Shown here one piece after another: positions 15,388 through 25,243 of a stretch of DNA of 36,820 bases (its first letter is position 1; each line of letters starts with the position of its first letter). The position numbers were made by a program, and so were the translations under genes. Below the pieces are notes generated by a model. It was not told the origin of the DNA, did no database searches, and saw only the letters and a program-made list of their open reading frames with translations. The stretch covers positions 1 to 36,820 of the forward strand of contig SKOR01000049.1 of the NCBI GenBank assembly GCA_007119965.1. The letters are read 5' to 3'. The stretch is from Syntrophomonadaceae bacterium (GTDB lineage Bacteria; Bacillota; Dethiobacteria; DTU022).

Positions 15388-18212
15388 ACTTTTATGTGGT
15401 TTGGGGGGAGGATGCCCGCCAGCCACTGGCCGGTGTACGATTCCGGGCAGAGGGCAACTTCTTCGGGGGTACCCGAAGCGACTACCTTTCCGCCCCTGTC
15501 ACCGCCTTCAGGACCCAGGTCTACCAGGTAATCGGCCCTTTTGAGAACTTCCATGTTATGCTCAATTACCACCACGGTGTTGCCGCTATCAACCAGGCGC
15601 TCCAGGATAATAAGCAGTTTGCTGATATCGTCAAGGTGGAGGCCCGTGGTCGGCTCATCAAGGATGTAGAGACTGCGCCCGTTGCTGCGCCGGGAAAGTT
15701 CAGTGGCCAGCTTGACCCTTTGCGCCTCTCCTCCCGACAGGGTGGTCGCCGGTTGTCCGAGACGGATATAGCCCAGCCCGACATCAAAGAGCAGCTGCAG
15801 TTTGCGCTGTACTTTGGGAATAGCCGAAAAAAATTCGAGGGCTTCTTCCACTGTCATAGCCAAAACATCGGCAATGTTTTCTTCCTTGTAACGCACCTCC
15901 AGGGTTTCCCGGTTATAGCGTTTGCCGCGGCAGACTTCACAGGGCACATAAACATCGGGCAGAAAGTGCATTTCAATTCTTAAGATACCGTCCCCGCGAC
16001 AGGCTTCGCAGCGGCCACCCTTGACGTTGAAACTGAAGCGGCCGGGACGGTAGCCGCGGCGGCGCGACTCCGCCGTTTTAGAAAATATTTCACGGATTCC
16101 GTCAAAAATACCGGTATAGGTGGCGGGATTAGATCTCGGTGTGCGACCGATCGGCGACTGATCGATAACTATTACCTTGTCAAGATGCTCGACGCCTTCC
16201 AGGCTGCTGTGTTCACCGGCCTGCTCGCGGGAGCGATGCAGTTTACGGGAGAGGCTGCGGGCCAAAATCTCGTTAACAAGGGTGCTTTTACCAGAACCCG
16301 ATACTCCGGCCACGCAAACGAAAAGCCCGAGCGGAATACCGACATCAATGTCCTGCAGGTTATGCTCGCGGGCGCCACGGACCCACAGCCACCTGTCATT
16401 GGCGGGGCGGCGCTGGTCAGGCACTGCAACTTCTTTCCTGCCGGCCAGGTAGTCGCCGGTGATTGAATTTTTTGTGCTCATAATTTTATCAACCGGTCCC
16501 TCGGCAACAATCCAGCCGCCACCGGCCCCGGCGCCAGGACCGATATCGACGATATGGTCGGCACTGCGGATAGTTTCTTCGTCATGCTCGACCACCAGGA
16601 CAGTGTTGCCCAGGTCGCGCAGCGCCTTCAGGGTAGTAATCAGGCGGGCGTTATCCCTTTGGTGCAGGCCGATGCTCGGTTCATCAAGGATATAGATTAC
16701 CCCGGTCAAACCTGATCCGATCTGGGTCGCCAGCCTGATCCGCTGTGCCTCGCCGCCTGAAAGGGTCGCCGCTGCACGGTCAAGGTTCAGGTACTGCAGG
16801 CCCACGTTGCGCAAAAAGCGGAGCCGTTCACCGATTTCCTTCAGGACCTGCCGCCCGATATGCTGTTCCCTTTCTGTGAGCTTCAGCTGCTCAAAATAAG
16901 CTGCCGCCTGCTCTACTGTCAGAGCTGATATCTCGGCAATGGTACGGCCGCCGAGCAAAACAGCGAGGCTGGCCGGCTTGAGACGGGCGCCCTTACAGGT
17001 CGGACAGGGTCGGACCTGCATGTAGCGCTCCATATCAGCCCGCATCTCATCTGATGCTGTCGTCTTGTAGCGCCTTTCCAAAAGCTTAAGCACCCCGGGA
17101 AATACTTTGCGGTATGTGCGGACCCTTTTAAACATGTTTACATAACGAAAGTTAACTTTTTCCGGGGAACCATTCAGGATCTTTTGCTGATCCCCGGAAG
17201 GCAGATCCCGGAAAGGGGTTTCAAGATCAACTCCCCATTCCTTCGCTGCCGCCTGCAGGAACTGCTGGTAATAGTTTTGGCCGGACCAGGGGTGGATCGC
17301 CCCTTCACTGATCGAAAGTTCCGGAAAAGGAATAACCAGCTCTGCGGCAAATTCCGCCCTGGTCCCGAGACCGCTGCATTCAGGACAGGCCCCGTAAGGG
17401 CTGTTGAAAGAAAAAATGCGCGGGCTGATCTCTTCGAAGCTGAAGCCGCATTCGGCACAGGCAAAGTTTTCGCTGAAAAGCTGCTCAGCGCCGTCCACTT
17501 CTTCGATTAAAACCAAGCCTTCGCTTAACTTCAACGCTGTCTCCAATGAATCAGCCAGGCGGGCCTGGACCCCTTCACGAATGACGAGGCGGTCAACAAC
17601 TACCTCGATACTGTGTTTCTTTTTTTTATCGAGAGTAATCTCTTCTTCGAGGTCGCGCACCTCACCGTCAACCCTGACCCTGACGTAACCTTTACGGCGC
17701 ATATCTTCAAAAAGACGCGTATACTCGCCTTTCCTGCTGCGTACGAGCGGCGCGAGTACCTGGATCCGGGTTTCAGCGGGCAGGTTCGCCACCTGATCGA
17801 CCATCTGCTGCACTGTCTGCTGGCTGATCTCCTTCTGGCAGGCAGGGCAGTACGGGTTACCGATCCGGGCAAAAAGCAGCCTGATATAATCATATATCTC
17901 GGTCACCGTGCCTACCGTAGAGCGCGGGTTGCGGGATGCAGTTTTTTGATCAATCGATATCGCCGGGGAAAGCCCCTCGATTTGATCGAGATCAGGCTTA
18001 TCCATTTGCCCGAGAAACTGGCGGGCATAGGCCGAAAGGGATTCAACGTACCGCCGCTGCCCTTCGGCATATATTGTATCAAAAGCGAGGGAAGATTTCC
18101 CTGAGCCGCTTAAACCTGTAAAGACAATTAGTTGGTTGCGGGGCAGTGATAAATTTACGTTTTTTAAGTTGTTTTCTCTCGCTCCGCGGATGATAATTTC
18201 TCCTGCCGACAA
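15384..18212 (-). CDS. uvrA: Excinuclease ABC subunit A
   Basis: UvrA is the damage-sensing ATPase that loads UvrB. It has two ABC-type ATPase modules: Walker [17 protein letters not shown] near residue 33 and [14 protein letters not shown] near 640, with signatures [18 protein letters not shown] and [15 protein letters not shown] and Walker B segments [14 protein letters not shown] and [14 protein letters not shown]. Zinc-finger cysteines are visible in [14 protein letters not shown]...CPECSG and in CEACRGDG...CEVCRGKR. I place the start at TTG 18212, eight bases after AGGGAG, for about 942 residues; a GTG at 18221 would touch the ribosome site. The last codons (HIKV, stop) run into the tandem repeat. 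The order uvrB-uvrA is the normal Bacillota pair. Confidence 0.97.
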   Translation of the reverse strand: MSAGEIIIRGARENNLKNVNLSLPRNQLIVFTGLSGSGKSSLAFDTIYAEGQRRYVESLSAYARQFLGQMDKPDLDQIEGLSPAISIDQKTASRNPRSTVGTVTEIYDYIRLLFARIGNPYCPACQKEISQQTVQQMVDQVANLPAETRIQVLAPLVRSRKGEYTRLFEDMRRKGYVRVRVDGEVRDLEEEITLDKKKKHSIEVVVDRLVIREGVQARLADSLETALKLSEGLVLIEEVDGAEQLFSENFACAECGFSFEEISPRIFSFNSPYGACPECSGLGTRAEFAAELVIPFPELSISEGAIHPWSGQNYYQQFLQAAAKEWGVDLETPFRDLPSGDQQKILNGSPEKVNFRYVNMFKRVRTYRKVFPGVLKLLERRYKTTASDEMRADMERYMQVRPCPTCKGARLKPASLAVLLGGRTIAEISALTVEQAAAYFEQLKLTEREQHIGRQVLKEIGERLRFLRNVGLQYLNLDRAAATLSGGEAQRIRLATQIGSGLTGVIYILDEPSIGLHQRDNARLITTLKALRDLGNTVLVVEHDEETIRSADHIVDIGPGAGAGGGWIVAEGPVDKIMSTKNSITGDYLAGRKEVAVPDQRRPANDRWLWVRGAREHNLQDIDVGIPLGLFVCVAGVSGSGKSTLVNEILARSLSRKLHRSREQAGEHSSLEGVEHLDKVIVIDQSPIGRTPRSNPATYTGIFDGIREIFSKTAESRRRGYRPGRFSFNVKGGRCEACRGDGILRIEMHFLPDVYVPCEVCRGKRYNRETLEVRYKEENIADVLAMTVEEALEFFSAIPKVQRKLQLLFDVGLGYIRLGQPATTLSGGEAQRVKLATELSRRSNGRSLYILDEPTTGLHLDDISKLLIILERLVDSGNTVVVIEHNMEVLKRADYLVDLGPEGGDRGGKVVASGTPEEVALCPESYTGQWLAGILPPNHIKV

Positions 18213-18287
18213 GCTGTTCACTCCCTAGCATATCTTGTAATATGGAACATATTAACAATTTTTCTGCTCACCTTTATGTTAACATTT

Positions 18288-20267
18288 TTACCTTTTCTCC
18301 AGTTCAAAGATCATATCGCGCAGTTCGGCTGCCCTTTCGAATTCAAGGTTCCTGGAAGCTGTTTTCATTTCCTTGCCCAGTTCTTTGATCATTTTGCGGC
18401 GCTTCGCGGGATCCATTTTCTTCAGCTCTTCTTCCAGGTAGCGCTCTTCTTCCTCTGCAACCCTGGTCGCCCCGATCAGGGCGCGGATTGGTTTGACTAT
18501 GGTTGTTGGGGTAACATCGTGTTCCAGGTTATAGTCTATTTGTTTTTGGCGGCGGCGATCGGTTTCGTTTATGGCGCGGCTCATTGAAGGGGTAATTCCT
18601 TCAGCGTACATGATTACAACCCCCTCGGTATTGCGCGCCGTCCGCCCGATAGTTTGAACCAGGGAGCGCTCTGAACGCAAAAACCCTTCTTTATCGGCAT
18701 CCAAAATAGCAACCAGGGTTACTTCGGGAAGGTCGAGGCCTTCCCGCAGCAGGTTGATGCCGACCAGGACATCGAACTCTCCCAGGCGCAGCCCCCTGAT
18801 AATGCTCATTCTCTCAAGGGCGTCTATATCGGAGTGCATGTAGCGCACCTTAAGACCCATATTGCGGTAATACTCGGTTAGATCTTCGGCCATGCGCTTA
18901 GTCATCGTCGTAACCAGGGCTCTTTGCCCTTTTTCGGACCTGCTTCTCAATTCACCGTAGAGATCATCTACCTGTCCCTCAGCCGGCCTGATTTCCACCG
19001 GCGGGTCAATCAGGCCTGTCGGACGGATAATCTGCTCTACCACAGCTTCGCTGCGCTCCAGTTCCCACGGCCCCGGGGTTGCCGAAACAAGGATTGCCTG
19101 GTTAACCAGGGATTCAAACTCCTCAAAACGGAGGGGACGGTTATCGAGAGCCGAGGGCAGCCTGAAACCATGTTCCACAAGTGTGCTTTTACGCGAAAGA
19201 TCTCCACGGTACATGCCGTTAATCTGGGGGATAGTAATATGCGACTCATCAATCACCACCAGCATATCATCCGGAAAATAATCCAGCAGGGTTGCCGGCC
19301 GGCTGCCGGCAGGTCGTCCGTCCAGGTGGCGAGAGTAGTTTTCAATGCCGCTGCAAAAACCTATTTCCTGCATCATCTCTAGATCGAAATTTACGCGCTG
19401 CTCCAGCCGCTGCGCTTCAAGCAGCTTGTTTTCTTTTTGAAACCGAACCAGCTGTTCCTGCAGCTCAGCTTCGATATCGGTAATTGCCCGCTGCAGCTGA
19501 TCGGGAGATGTTACATAGTGGGTAGCCGGAAAGACTGCTGCATGGGCCCTGTCGCCGGTCGCTTTTCCACTGACCAGGTCAATTTCCCGCAGCCTTTCGA
19601 TCTCGTCACCGAAAAACTCCACCCTCAGGGCAGCCTCAGAAAAGGAGGCGGGAATAATTTCTATTACATCGCCCCTGACCCGGAATGTGCCCCTGTGGAA
19701 ATCAATTTCATTGCGCTGGTAGTGGATATCAACCAGTCGGCTGATTACTTCGTCGCGGCCCATCGCGGCCCCCTGGCGCAGGGACAGTACCTGCTCCATG
19801 TATTCTTTCGGCGAGCCAAGGCCGTAAATGCATGAAACGGATGCCACAATGATTACGTCGGACCGCTCCAGGATTGAGCTCGTTGCCGAGTGACGCAGCT
19901 TGTCAATCTCATCGTTAATCGACGAGTCTTTTTCTATATAAGTGTCGCTACTCGGCAGGTATGCTTCAGGCTGATAGTAATCATAGTAGCTTATGAAATA
20001 CTCAACCGCATTATCCGGAAAAAGCTCTTTAAATTCGCTGCACAGCTGCGCAGCGAGAATCTTATTGGGAGCCATTACCAGGGTTGGGCGCTGAACCTGT
20101 TCGATAACATGAGCAATCGTAAATGTTTTCCCGGACCCTGTTACCCCCAACAGGGTCTGGTTAAGGCAGCCCCGGCGCAGTCCTTGCACCAGGGCCCCGA
20201 TAGCTTCCGGTTGATCCCCGGAAGGCTGAAAATCTGCTTTGACTTTCAGGCGATTATTGCCAGCCAC
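18288..20267 (-). CDS. uvrB: Excinuclease ABC subunit B
   Basis: UvrB is the helicase-like core of nucleotide excision repair; it verifies damage and recruits UvrC. The 659 residues show [12 protein letters not shown] at the start, Walker [14 protein letters not shown] near 40, the beta-hairpin region [21 protein letters not shown], the DEAD-like VVIDESHIT, helicase motif [15 protein letters not shown], motif [14 protein letters not shown], and a C-terminal UVR motif ([17 protein letters not shown]) that contacts UvrC. GTG at 20267 has GGGAGGTG five bases upstream. An extended -10 promoter lies 43 bases upstream, right after the preceding gene. No clear LexA box is visible. Confidence 0.98.
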   Translation of the reverse strand: MAGNNRLKVKADFQPSGDQPEAIGALVQGLRRGCLNQTLLGVTGSGKTFTIAHVIEQVQRPTLVMAPNKILAAQLCSEFKELFPDNAVEYFISYYDYYQPEAYLPSSDTYIEKDSSINDEIDKLRHSATSSILERSDVIIVASVSCIYGLGSPKEYMEQVLSLRQGAAMGRDEVISRLVDIHYQRNEIDFHRGTFRVRGDVIEIIPASFSEAALRVEFFGDEIERLREIDLVSGKATGDRAHAAVFPATHYVTSPDQLQRAITDIEAELQEQLVRFQKENKLLEAQRLEQRVNFDLEMMQEIGFCSGIENYSRHLDGRPAGSRPATLLDYFPDDMLVVIDESHITIPQINGMYRGDLSRKSTLVEHGFRLPSALDNRPLRFEEFESLVNQAILVSATPGPWELERSEAVVEQIIRPTGLIDPPVEIRPAEGQVDDLYGELRSRSEKGQRALVTTMTKRMAEDLTEYYRNMGLKVRYMHSDIDALERMSIIRGLRLGEFDVLVGINLLREGLDLPEVTLVAILDADKEGFLRSERSLVQTIGRTARNTEGVVIMYAEGITPSMSRAINETDRRRQKQIDYNLEHDVTPTTIVKPIRALIGATRVAEEEERYLEEELKKMDPAKRRKMIKELGKEMKTASRNLEFERAAELRDMIFELEKR

Positions 20268-20309
20268 GGCAGCACCTCCCGTTCAGCCGTTAACTCGTAA
20301 ACATTATTA

Positions 20310-20318
20310 ATTATAACA
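20310..20318 (-). promoter_or_regulatory. Extended -10 promoter of uvrB
   Basis: TGT TATAAT (20318-20310) is a perfect extended -10 element only four bases after the stop codon of the Gdt1-type gene. No good -35 is present, as can occur with extended -10 promoters. It would let uvrBA be expressed apart from the upstream genes. Confidence 0.6.
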
Positions 20319-20321
20319 CAA

Positions 20322-20888
20322 TTAGAAAAGAAATCCTGCCTCAATAATGATCATAACCAGGCCGATAACAATGAATATCGAAGCTGAGCCGAGCTTTACG
20401 TAGCGGGGGTTTACCCTGGTTATAAATCGGCTGCCCAGGTAAACTGCGAGAATATGGTTGACCAGCATAGCCAGCATGGCCCCGGCAAAAACAGCCAGGG
20501 GGTAGCCGAAGCTGGCAGCCAGGAACATTGCCGCCAGCTGGGTTTTATCACCAAATTCAGCCAGAAAGATCATCCCCAGGGTTTGGAAATAACCTGTTTT
20601 GCCTATCTTTTCTTCTGCACTGTCCTTGCCCCGGAAATAAGTATACAGCCCTACAGCAATGAAGAAAATACCTGACCCGACAGCTACATATGAGTGAGGG
20701 ACCGCCTCGGCAATAATGCTGCCGACACCGACAGCCAGGCCCAGGACAACCGCCATGGCAGTCATCGCTCCGGCAAGGACCTGCAGGGGCGGGTAACGAC
20801 AGGCCATGGTCAGGCAGACCAGCTGGGACTTATCGCCAAATTCAGCAATAAAAACAGTTAGGAAAGCAGCTGTCGCCGCTGCTATCAA
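20322..20888 (-). CDS. Gdt1/UPF0016 family cation transporter (probable Mn2+ exporter)
   Basis: A six-helix membrane protein of the UPF0016/Gdt1/TMEM165 family, whose bacterial members export Mn2+ (MneA in Vibrio) and whose eukaryotic members move Ca2+/Mn2+. The two diagnostic inverted-repeat motifs are present: AEFGDKSQL near residue 14 and AEFGDKTQLAAM near 112. I prefer TTG at 20888 (188 residues), which has AGGTGGT seven bases upstream and the short N-terminus usual in the family; GTG at 20900 is the alternative. It stands between the MinJ-like gene and uvrB, a pair that is close in Bacillus. There is no room for a yybP-ykoY Mn2+ riboswitch in the 63-base upstream gap. Confidence 0.9.
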   Translation of the reverse strand: MIAAATAAFLTVFIAEFGDKSQLVCLTMACRYPPLQVLAGAMTAMAVVLGLAVGVGSIIAEAVPHSYVAVGSGIFFIAVGLYTYFRGKDSAEEKIGKTGYFQTLGMIFLAEFGDKTQLAAMFLAASFGYPLAVFAGAMLAMLVNHILAVYLGSRFITRVNPRYVKLGSASIFIVIGLVMIIIEAGFLF

Positions 20889-20951
20889 TACGGACACCAC
20901 CTATAATTACTGTCAGATGACCGGTGAGTAAGGGCAGATAATGATCGGGCA

Positions 20952-22340
20952 TCAGGCAGATTTATTTATTCTACCCAGGCTGATTATTTTTTCTTTCAGC
21001 TTCCTGAACCGGCCCAGCGGGTCCGGCTTGCGAACCTCAAGGTAGACCGGTGAGTCGGGGTCGGGAACAGGAATTAGTCCAAGACCGGCGCTGCGGTGCA
21101 ATATGGAAACTGAGGAATGTGATTTTAACTGTGCCTGAAACGAATTTTTGGTTTCTGCTTTCGCTGCAGTGCTTTTATTGAGAATTATGGAAAACGGTTC
21201 CTGTTCCCGCATGCCTTCCAACAGGACCATGAAATAACTGTTTTCAATTTTTTGAACCAGCTCCCGGTTATCGGAGATTTCTTCACCGTTAACCCTGAGG
21301 AGCAGGTCATCGCCGAGCAACCCTGCTGATGCAGCCGGCGAATTGGGAAGCACCATCATTAGCGGCACGCCCAGGGCTGGCATTTGAAAACGGGGCGGGC
21401 GCGAGTCTTCGACTTTCTTCCCGTACAGGATCAGCAGCTCATGGCCCAGGGGTGCAAATAATACTCCCGGTAAAACCAGCCAGGAAAGATACTCTGACCC
21501 GACTGCGACAACCAGCAGGACAACACTGTAAAGGGCAAGCCATTTGGCTGAAAAAGCGGTTCTTTCACGGGGCGTCGAAGACATGGCCATATCTGCATAT
21601 CCGAGTCCTGCGGCTACCGGTATAATCATATACTGCAGGCTCTGACCTTCACCGGGCTTCAGGATTGACTGAAGAATCGGCCACCAATCCGGCATGCTTA
21701 CCCCCGCTATTTCTGACTGGGCTACAACTGTAACAAGAAGCGCCACCAGCGGTATAGGCCAAAATCGCTGCAGCGTAAATGCTCCAACTACGTCCCCGTC
21801 TTCTTTTTTCAAATAAATCGGGCTGCTGCCCCGGTGGCCGCCTGCATAGATCAGCAGGGCTTCAACCAGGTGGAGCAAGCCGATTAATACCAGCAGGGCG
21901 GGAATATGGATCCTGAGCAGTGACTCGAAAATGAAATTTTGTTCCAGGACAGGGTAAAGGGGCAGCAGGAGATGGCGGGCGAACAAAACCAGCACGGCAA
22001 CGATACCCCCGGCATATGAAAAACAGAGGTAGCGGGGGTTAACCAGCAGCAATAGAAGGGCTACCGGCCAGATAAAGTAGAGGCCTATTTGTTCCAGTGA
22101 CAAGCCGAGAAAGATTAATGCGGCACTCGCAGCAAAACCGCCCAAAGCCCCCAGGGCAACAGACAATAGCATCTGACGGCCAACATTGTTAATGATCCGG
22201 CCAAAAAGTTTTTCTTCTGTGGCTGCCAGCCGCCTGTACTGGAAGTAGACCAAAAAAAGGACAATCCAAAATATTGGCATAACCAGGGCGATCAAAAAAG
22301 TGGTCAGAAAAATCTGGCTTATTTCCAGGAATGGCTGCAT
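20952..22340 (-). CDS. Polytopic membrane protein with C-terminal PDZ domain, MinJ-like
   Basis: The protein (462 residues from ATG 22340; TTG 22343 is also possible) has about eight hydrophobic segments in its first 290 residues, beginning with LTTFLIALVMPIFWIVLFLVY cut at both ends, followed by a PDZ-like domain at about 310-400 (VLPNSPAASAGLLGDDLLLRVNGEEI) and a basic C-terminal tail. Topology, PDZ position and location next to a C-terminal processing protease and just upstream of uvrBA match Bacillus MinJ (YvjD), which links DivIVA to the MinCD division inhibitor. Sequence identity in the membrane part cannot be judged here, so MinJ function is an inference from architecture and synteny. 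It starts directly at the end of the protease gene, so the two are cotranscribed and coupled. Confidence 0.75.
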   Translation of the reverse strand: MQPFLEISQIFLTTFLIALVMPIFWIVLFLVYFQYRRLAATEEKLFGRIINNVGRQMLLSVALGALGGFAASAALIFLGLSLEQIGLYFIWPVALLLLLVNPRYLCFSYAGGIVAVLVLFARHLLLPLYPVLEQNFIFESLLRIHIPALLVLIGLLHLVEALLIYAGGHRGSSPIYLKKEDGDVVGAFTLQRFWPIPLVALLVTVVAQSEIAGVSMPDWWPILQSILKPGEGQSLQYMIIPVAAGLGYADMAMSSTPRERTAFSAKWLALYSVVLLVVAVGSEYLSWLVLPGVLFAPLGHELLILYGKKVEDSRPPRFQMPALGVPLMMVLPNSPAASAGLLGDDLLLRVNGEEISDNRELVQKIENSYFMVLLEGMREQEPFSIILNKSTAAKAETKNSFQAQLKSHSSVSILHRSAGLGLIPVPDPDSPVYLEVRKPDPLGRFRKLKEKIISLGRINKSA

Positions 22341-22343
22341 CAA

Positions 22344-23831
22344 TCAGTTAATTCCTCCAGTGACATTCATTAAGCCTGTTTTTCTGATCGCTTCCGTCGC
22401 AAAGTTAAGCTGTTCATCATTTTCGCGTGATGCAATATCAAGAGCGTCGCGCAGTTCAACCCAGGTTTTGTCATCGAATTCACCGGTCAGTTCCAACCCT
22501 GCACCATCCTGGAAGTTTCTCAGGGCAAGAGCTGTCTGGCGATCAAAGAAACCGGTAACTTCCACTCTCAGGCCCAGCTGCTCCAGCATCAACTGCAGCA
22601 TTTCCACGTCAGGACCGTAATCGCCTTCTTCGAGGCTGCCCGGGTGGAAATAACGGTAGTAACGCAGTATTTCCGGCATATCTACTTCAAAATCAGGTTT
22701 AATACCATGTTTATCGATATCGTGCCCTGACGGTGTAAAATACTTTGCAACAGTGAGCAGGATGGCGTTGCCGCCTTCGAGATATTCAATCTGCTGCACC
22801 GAAGCCTTGCCGTAGGTTTTCTGACCGACCAGCGCTGCTGCCTCGCGGTCCTGCAGGGCGCCGGCCAGCAGTTCAGAGGCACTGGCTGAATCCTCGTTAA
22901 TTAATACCACGATCGGGTAAGGCCGTTTAACAGCAGTTGAGTTATAAACTCTTCTTACATCTCCGTTGCGCCCGACCAGCCTGACGATTTCTCCTTCGGG
23001 TACAAGCATTTCGCCAATTTTTACGGCAGGGTCAACAAGGCCGCCGGGGTTATTGCGCAAATCTAATATCAGGCCTACAGATAGACCACTTTGTTCTATC
23101 TCGCTAAATTGTTCACTAAATTCATCCGCGGTATTGCTGTCAAAACTGCTGATCCGAACATAGCCGAGGCCTTCCTCGAGCATTTCACTGAATACTGTAG
23201 AGACCTGGATTTGGGCACGCTCGACAGTAAGTTCAATCGGTTCATCTGCGCCGGGCCTTTGGATCAGGATGTCAACATTAGTATCACCGGGTCCACGCAG
23301 CAGTTCAACAGCGCGGCTCAGCCCTGCCCCTGTCAGTTCATGGCCGTCGGCCTCCAGGATGCGATCCCCCGGGCTAATGCCGCTTCTTGCTGCGGGAGAA
23401 CCGGAGAATGTTTCAAAAACGACAATTTTTTCGTTTGCCTCGATAACCCGGATGCCAATTCCTCCATAAGTACCCCTGGTTTCTGACAGGAACTCCTCCA
23501 GGTCTTCCGGATTATAAAAACGGACATGGGGGTCTCCGATATGTTCTATCATGCCCCGAACAGCGCCCTCAATAAGCTCTTCTTTATCAACGCGGTAGAA
23601 ATAATTTTCATTAATGGCATCTACGGTATCCCATAGTAAAGCGGCGCCTTCCCGTTCCGGTTGGCCATTGCCCGATGGTTCGTAGCGAATTACGGTGGAC
23701 GGACTTTCTTCAGCAACCGCAGGATCGGCCTGGGCGCCAAGATAATAGTAGTTGGCCAGGTTAGTGCCGATCAGAAGTATGGCAAAAACAAGCAGGCCGA
23801 TAAAGATACTCTTTCTATTTGATGTCTCCAT
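22344..23831 (-). CDS. S41-family C-terminal processing protease with PDZ and peptidoglycan-binding domains
   Basis: A membrane-anchored extracytoplasmic serine protease of the CtpA/CtpB family. From ATG 23831 (AGGAG nine bases upstream) it has 495 residues: an N-terminal membrane segment (SIFIGLLVFAILLIGTNLANY, about 8-27), a PDZ domain (about 105-190, YGGIGIRVIE and SGISPGDRILEADG), the S41 core with LILDLRNNPGG, the Ser of EDSASASELLAGAL and the Lys of GQKTYGKASVQ forming the Ser-Lys dyad, and a C-terminal peptidoglycan-binding type-1 domain (YGPDVEMLQLMLEQLGL and ALRNFQ). CtpB in Bacillus cleaves SpoIVFA in sporulation signalling; CtpA-type enzymes elsewhere trim cell-wall hydrolases. Location next to an M23 hydrolase activator makes either possible. 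Confidence 0.93.
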   Translation of the reverse strand: METSNRKSIFIGLLVFAILLIGTNLANYYYLGAQADPAVAEESPSTVIRYEPSGNGQPEREGAALLWDTVDAINENYFYRVDKEELIEGAVRGMIEHIGDPHVRFYNPEDLEEFLSETRGTYGGIGIRVIEANEKIVVFETFSGSPAARSGISPGDRILEADGHELTGAGLSRAVELLRGPGDTNVDILIQRPGADEPIELTVERAQIQVSTVFSEMLEEGLGYVRISSFDSNTADEFSEQFSEIEQSGLSVGLILDLRNNPGGLVDPAVKIGEMLVPEGEIVRLVGRNGDVRRVYNSTAVKRPYPIVVLINEDSASASELLAGALQDREAAALVGQKTYGKASVQQIEYLEGGNAILLTVAKYFTPSGHDIDKHGIKPDFEVDMPEILRYYRYFHPGSLEEGDYGPDVEMLQLMLEQLGLRVEVTGFFDRQTALALRNFQDGAGLELTGEFDDKTWVELRDALDIASRENDEQLNFATEAIRKTGLMNVTGGIN

Positions 23832-23862
23832 AACAGTCAACTCCTGTCATACCGGTAATGTC

Positions 23863-23871
23863 ATTATATCA
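23863..23871 (-). promoter_or_regulatory. Extended -10 promoter of the protease gene
   Basis: TGA TATAAT (23871-23863) is an exact extended -10 element 31 bases before the ATG. A second candidate, TGT TATTAT, lies about 40 bases further upstream. Together with the terminator before it, this marks a new transcription unit beginning with the protease gene. Confidence 0.6.
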
Positions 23872-23933
23872 GGCCCTCAAGCTGTGCCTGTTCAATATAA
23901 TAACATAAAACCCCTCCGCTGTATTCCCTGCCT

Positions 23934-23979
23934 TAAACGAAACCGGCCACCCCGCTCTCAGTGATCGCGGGATGGCCGG
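23934..23979 (-). terminator. Intrinsic terminator after the M23 peptidase gene
   Basis: CCGGCCATCCCGC (23979-23967) pairs with GCGGGGTGGCCGG (23955-23943), a 13-bp stem with a single T-G pair and an 11-base loop. It is followed by TTTCGTTT. It closes the ftsE-ftsX-M23 unit 27 bases after the stop codon. Confidence 0.85.
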
Positions 23980-24006
23980 ACAGTTAGCCTCTTGAACAAG
24001 TTTGCT

Positions 24007-25206
24007 TTAAAAGTAATCCATCGGGTTATAACGATGATCCGGCCCGCCCCGGGGGTAGGTGCGTACTGCCGGCTTGTTAAATTCCCTGACTTCGAAGTGA
24101 AGGTGAACCCCTGTGCTGTAACCGGTTGTTCCCGCCCGGGCAATCCGCTGTCCCCTGCTTACAACCTCGCCTTTTTGAACCAGCAGTGTGCTCATATGGG
24201 CATACAGAGTCACCGTGCCGTCGCCGTGGTCAATCATGATGCAGTTACCGTAACCGCCATTCCAGCCGGAATAGATAACTTCTCCGACAGCCGCGGCTAA
24301 AATATAATTGGCTGCGCCGTGATGAGGGGCGAGATCGATGCCCCCATGCCAGGCCTGGGCTCCACTGAAAGGATCTCTGCGCCAACCGTAACCTGAGCTA
24401 ATCCAGGTTGGCGGCTCTATCGGCCAGAGCAGTTCCCCGTCAAGTCCTGAAAACTGGCTGGCAGCTTCGGCAATCAATTGCTTGATCAGTGAATCGAGCT
24501 CCTGGGCTTCTTCCTCGAGATCTTGAATGGCTTTCAGGTTGCTGGCGATTTCACCTTCAAGCTCGCCGAGGAGAATAACCCGATCGCCTGCCGCCCTCTC
24601 CAGCTCAGCTTCATTGGAGGCAACCTGGCGGTGCATGCTTTCCAGTTCCGCTTTCTTTTCCTCCAGTTCATCCTTCCAGGCCTGGATCACATCTCTTTCT
24701 TCCTGGATCTCTTCGATCAAGCGCAGGTCATTTGATGCTATGATACTTAAATTGTGCAATCGGGTTAAAAAATCTGGAAAACTGCTTGATTCGAAGAGGA
24801 CTTCAATATAAGAAACCACACCATGCTGCTGGATCGCCCGCAGGCGCAATTTTAGCAGACCTTCCTGGTAAAGCAGATCTTCTTCAGCCTCAGCCAATTC
24901 TGATTCGGCTTGCTCAATCTCTACTTGGACCAGGGCGATTTCCCCGCCCAACCTTTCCTGCTCAGCGCGCAGCTCATGTATGCGACTCTCCAGCTGCTTA
25001 AGCTCTTCTTTCAGGGCTGCTTCACGGTTCAAACGCTGTTCAAGGGCACTTTTTTCATCCCGCCGCCGTTTCTCAACTTCTTCGAGTTCCTGCTGCCTTT
25101 CTTCAATTTCATCGGTGGTAATTGCCGATACTGGCAGAACAGGAACAGAAGCAATAAACAGGAGCAGGAGCAGACCAATTAGCCAGACGTTTCTCCCGGT
25201 TAACAT
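24007..25206 (-). CDS. Coiled-coil M23 peptidase, EnvC/PcsB-like murein hydrolase factor
   Basis: A secreted protein of 399 residues. A signal peptide (NVWLIGLLLLLFIASVPVLP, cleavage near VSA-IT) precedes a long coiled coil (about 30-250) rich in Glu, Leu and Lys heptads, and a C-terminal LytM/M23 domain (about 275-395) with HGGIDLAPHHG and HLHFEVREF, which hold the zinc ligands. Proteins of this build are activated by the FtsEX ABC complex (EnvC in E. coli, PcsB in Streptococcus, CwlO in Bacillus with a different catalytic domain). The gene follows ftsX by 37 bases and ends in a terminator, so it is the natural partner of FtsEX here. Both metal motifs appear intact, so it may be an active endopeptidase. 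ATG has GGAGGAG upstream. Confidence 0.92.
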   Translation of the reverse strand: MLTGRNVWLIGLLLLLFIASVPVLPVSAITTDEIEERQQELEEVEKRRRDEKSALEQRLNREAALKEELKQLESRIHELRAEQERLGGEIALVQVEIEQAESELAEAEEDLLYQEGLLKLRLRAIQQHGVVSYIEVLFESSSFPDFLTRLHNLSIIASNDLRLIEEIQEERDVIQAWKDELEEKKAELESMHRQVASNEAELERAAGDRVILLGELEGEIASNLKAIQDLEEEAQELDSLIKQLIAEAASQFSGLDGELLWPIEPPTWISSGYGWRRDPFSGAQAWHGGIDLAPHHGAANYILAAAVGEVIYSGWNGGYGNCIMIDHGDGTVTLYAHMSTLLVQKGEVVSRGQRIARAGTTGYSTGVHLHFEVREFNKPAVRTYPRGGPDHRYNPMDYF

Positions 25207-25243
25207 AAATTTTCTCCTCCCTGAAAATTAAACAGTTATCTCT

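Noticed and set aside
15223-15426. Short frame across the tandem repeat with a repeated [11 protein letters not shown] peptide
   Set aside because: The peptide repeat comes from the DNA repeat; the frame overlaps the ends of uvrA and uvrC and has no family resemblance.
18240-18260. GAACATATTAAC as a possible LexA box before uvrA
   Set aside because: Only the left half fits the Gram-positive SOS consensus GAAC-N4-GTTC; the right half has two mismatches.
20889-20951. Mn2+ (yybP-ykoY) riboswitch before the Gdt1-type gene
   Set aside because: The gap is only 63 bases and lacks the conserved motifs.
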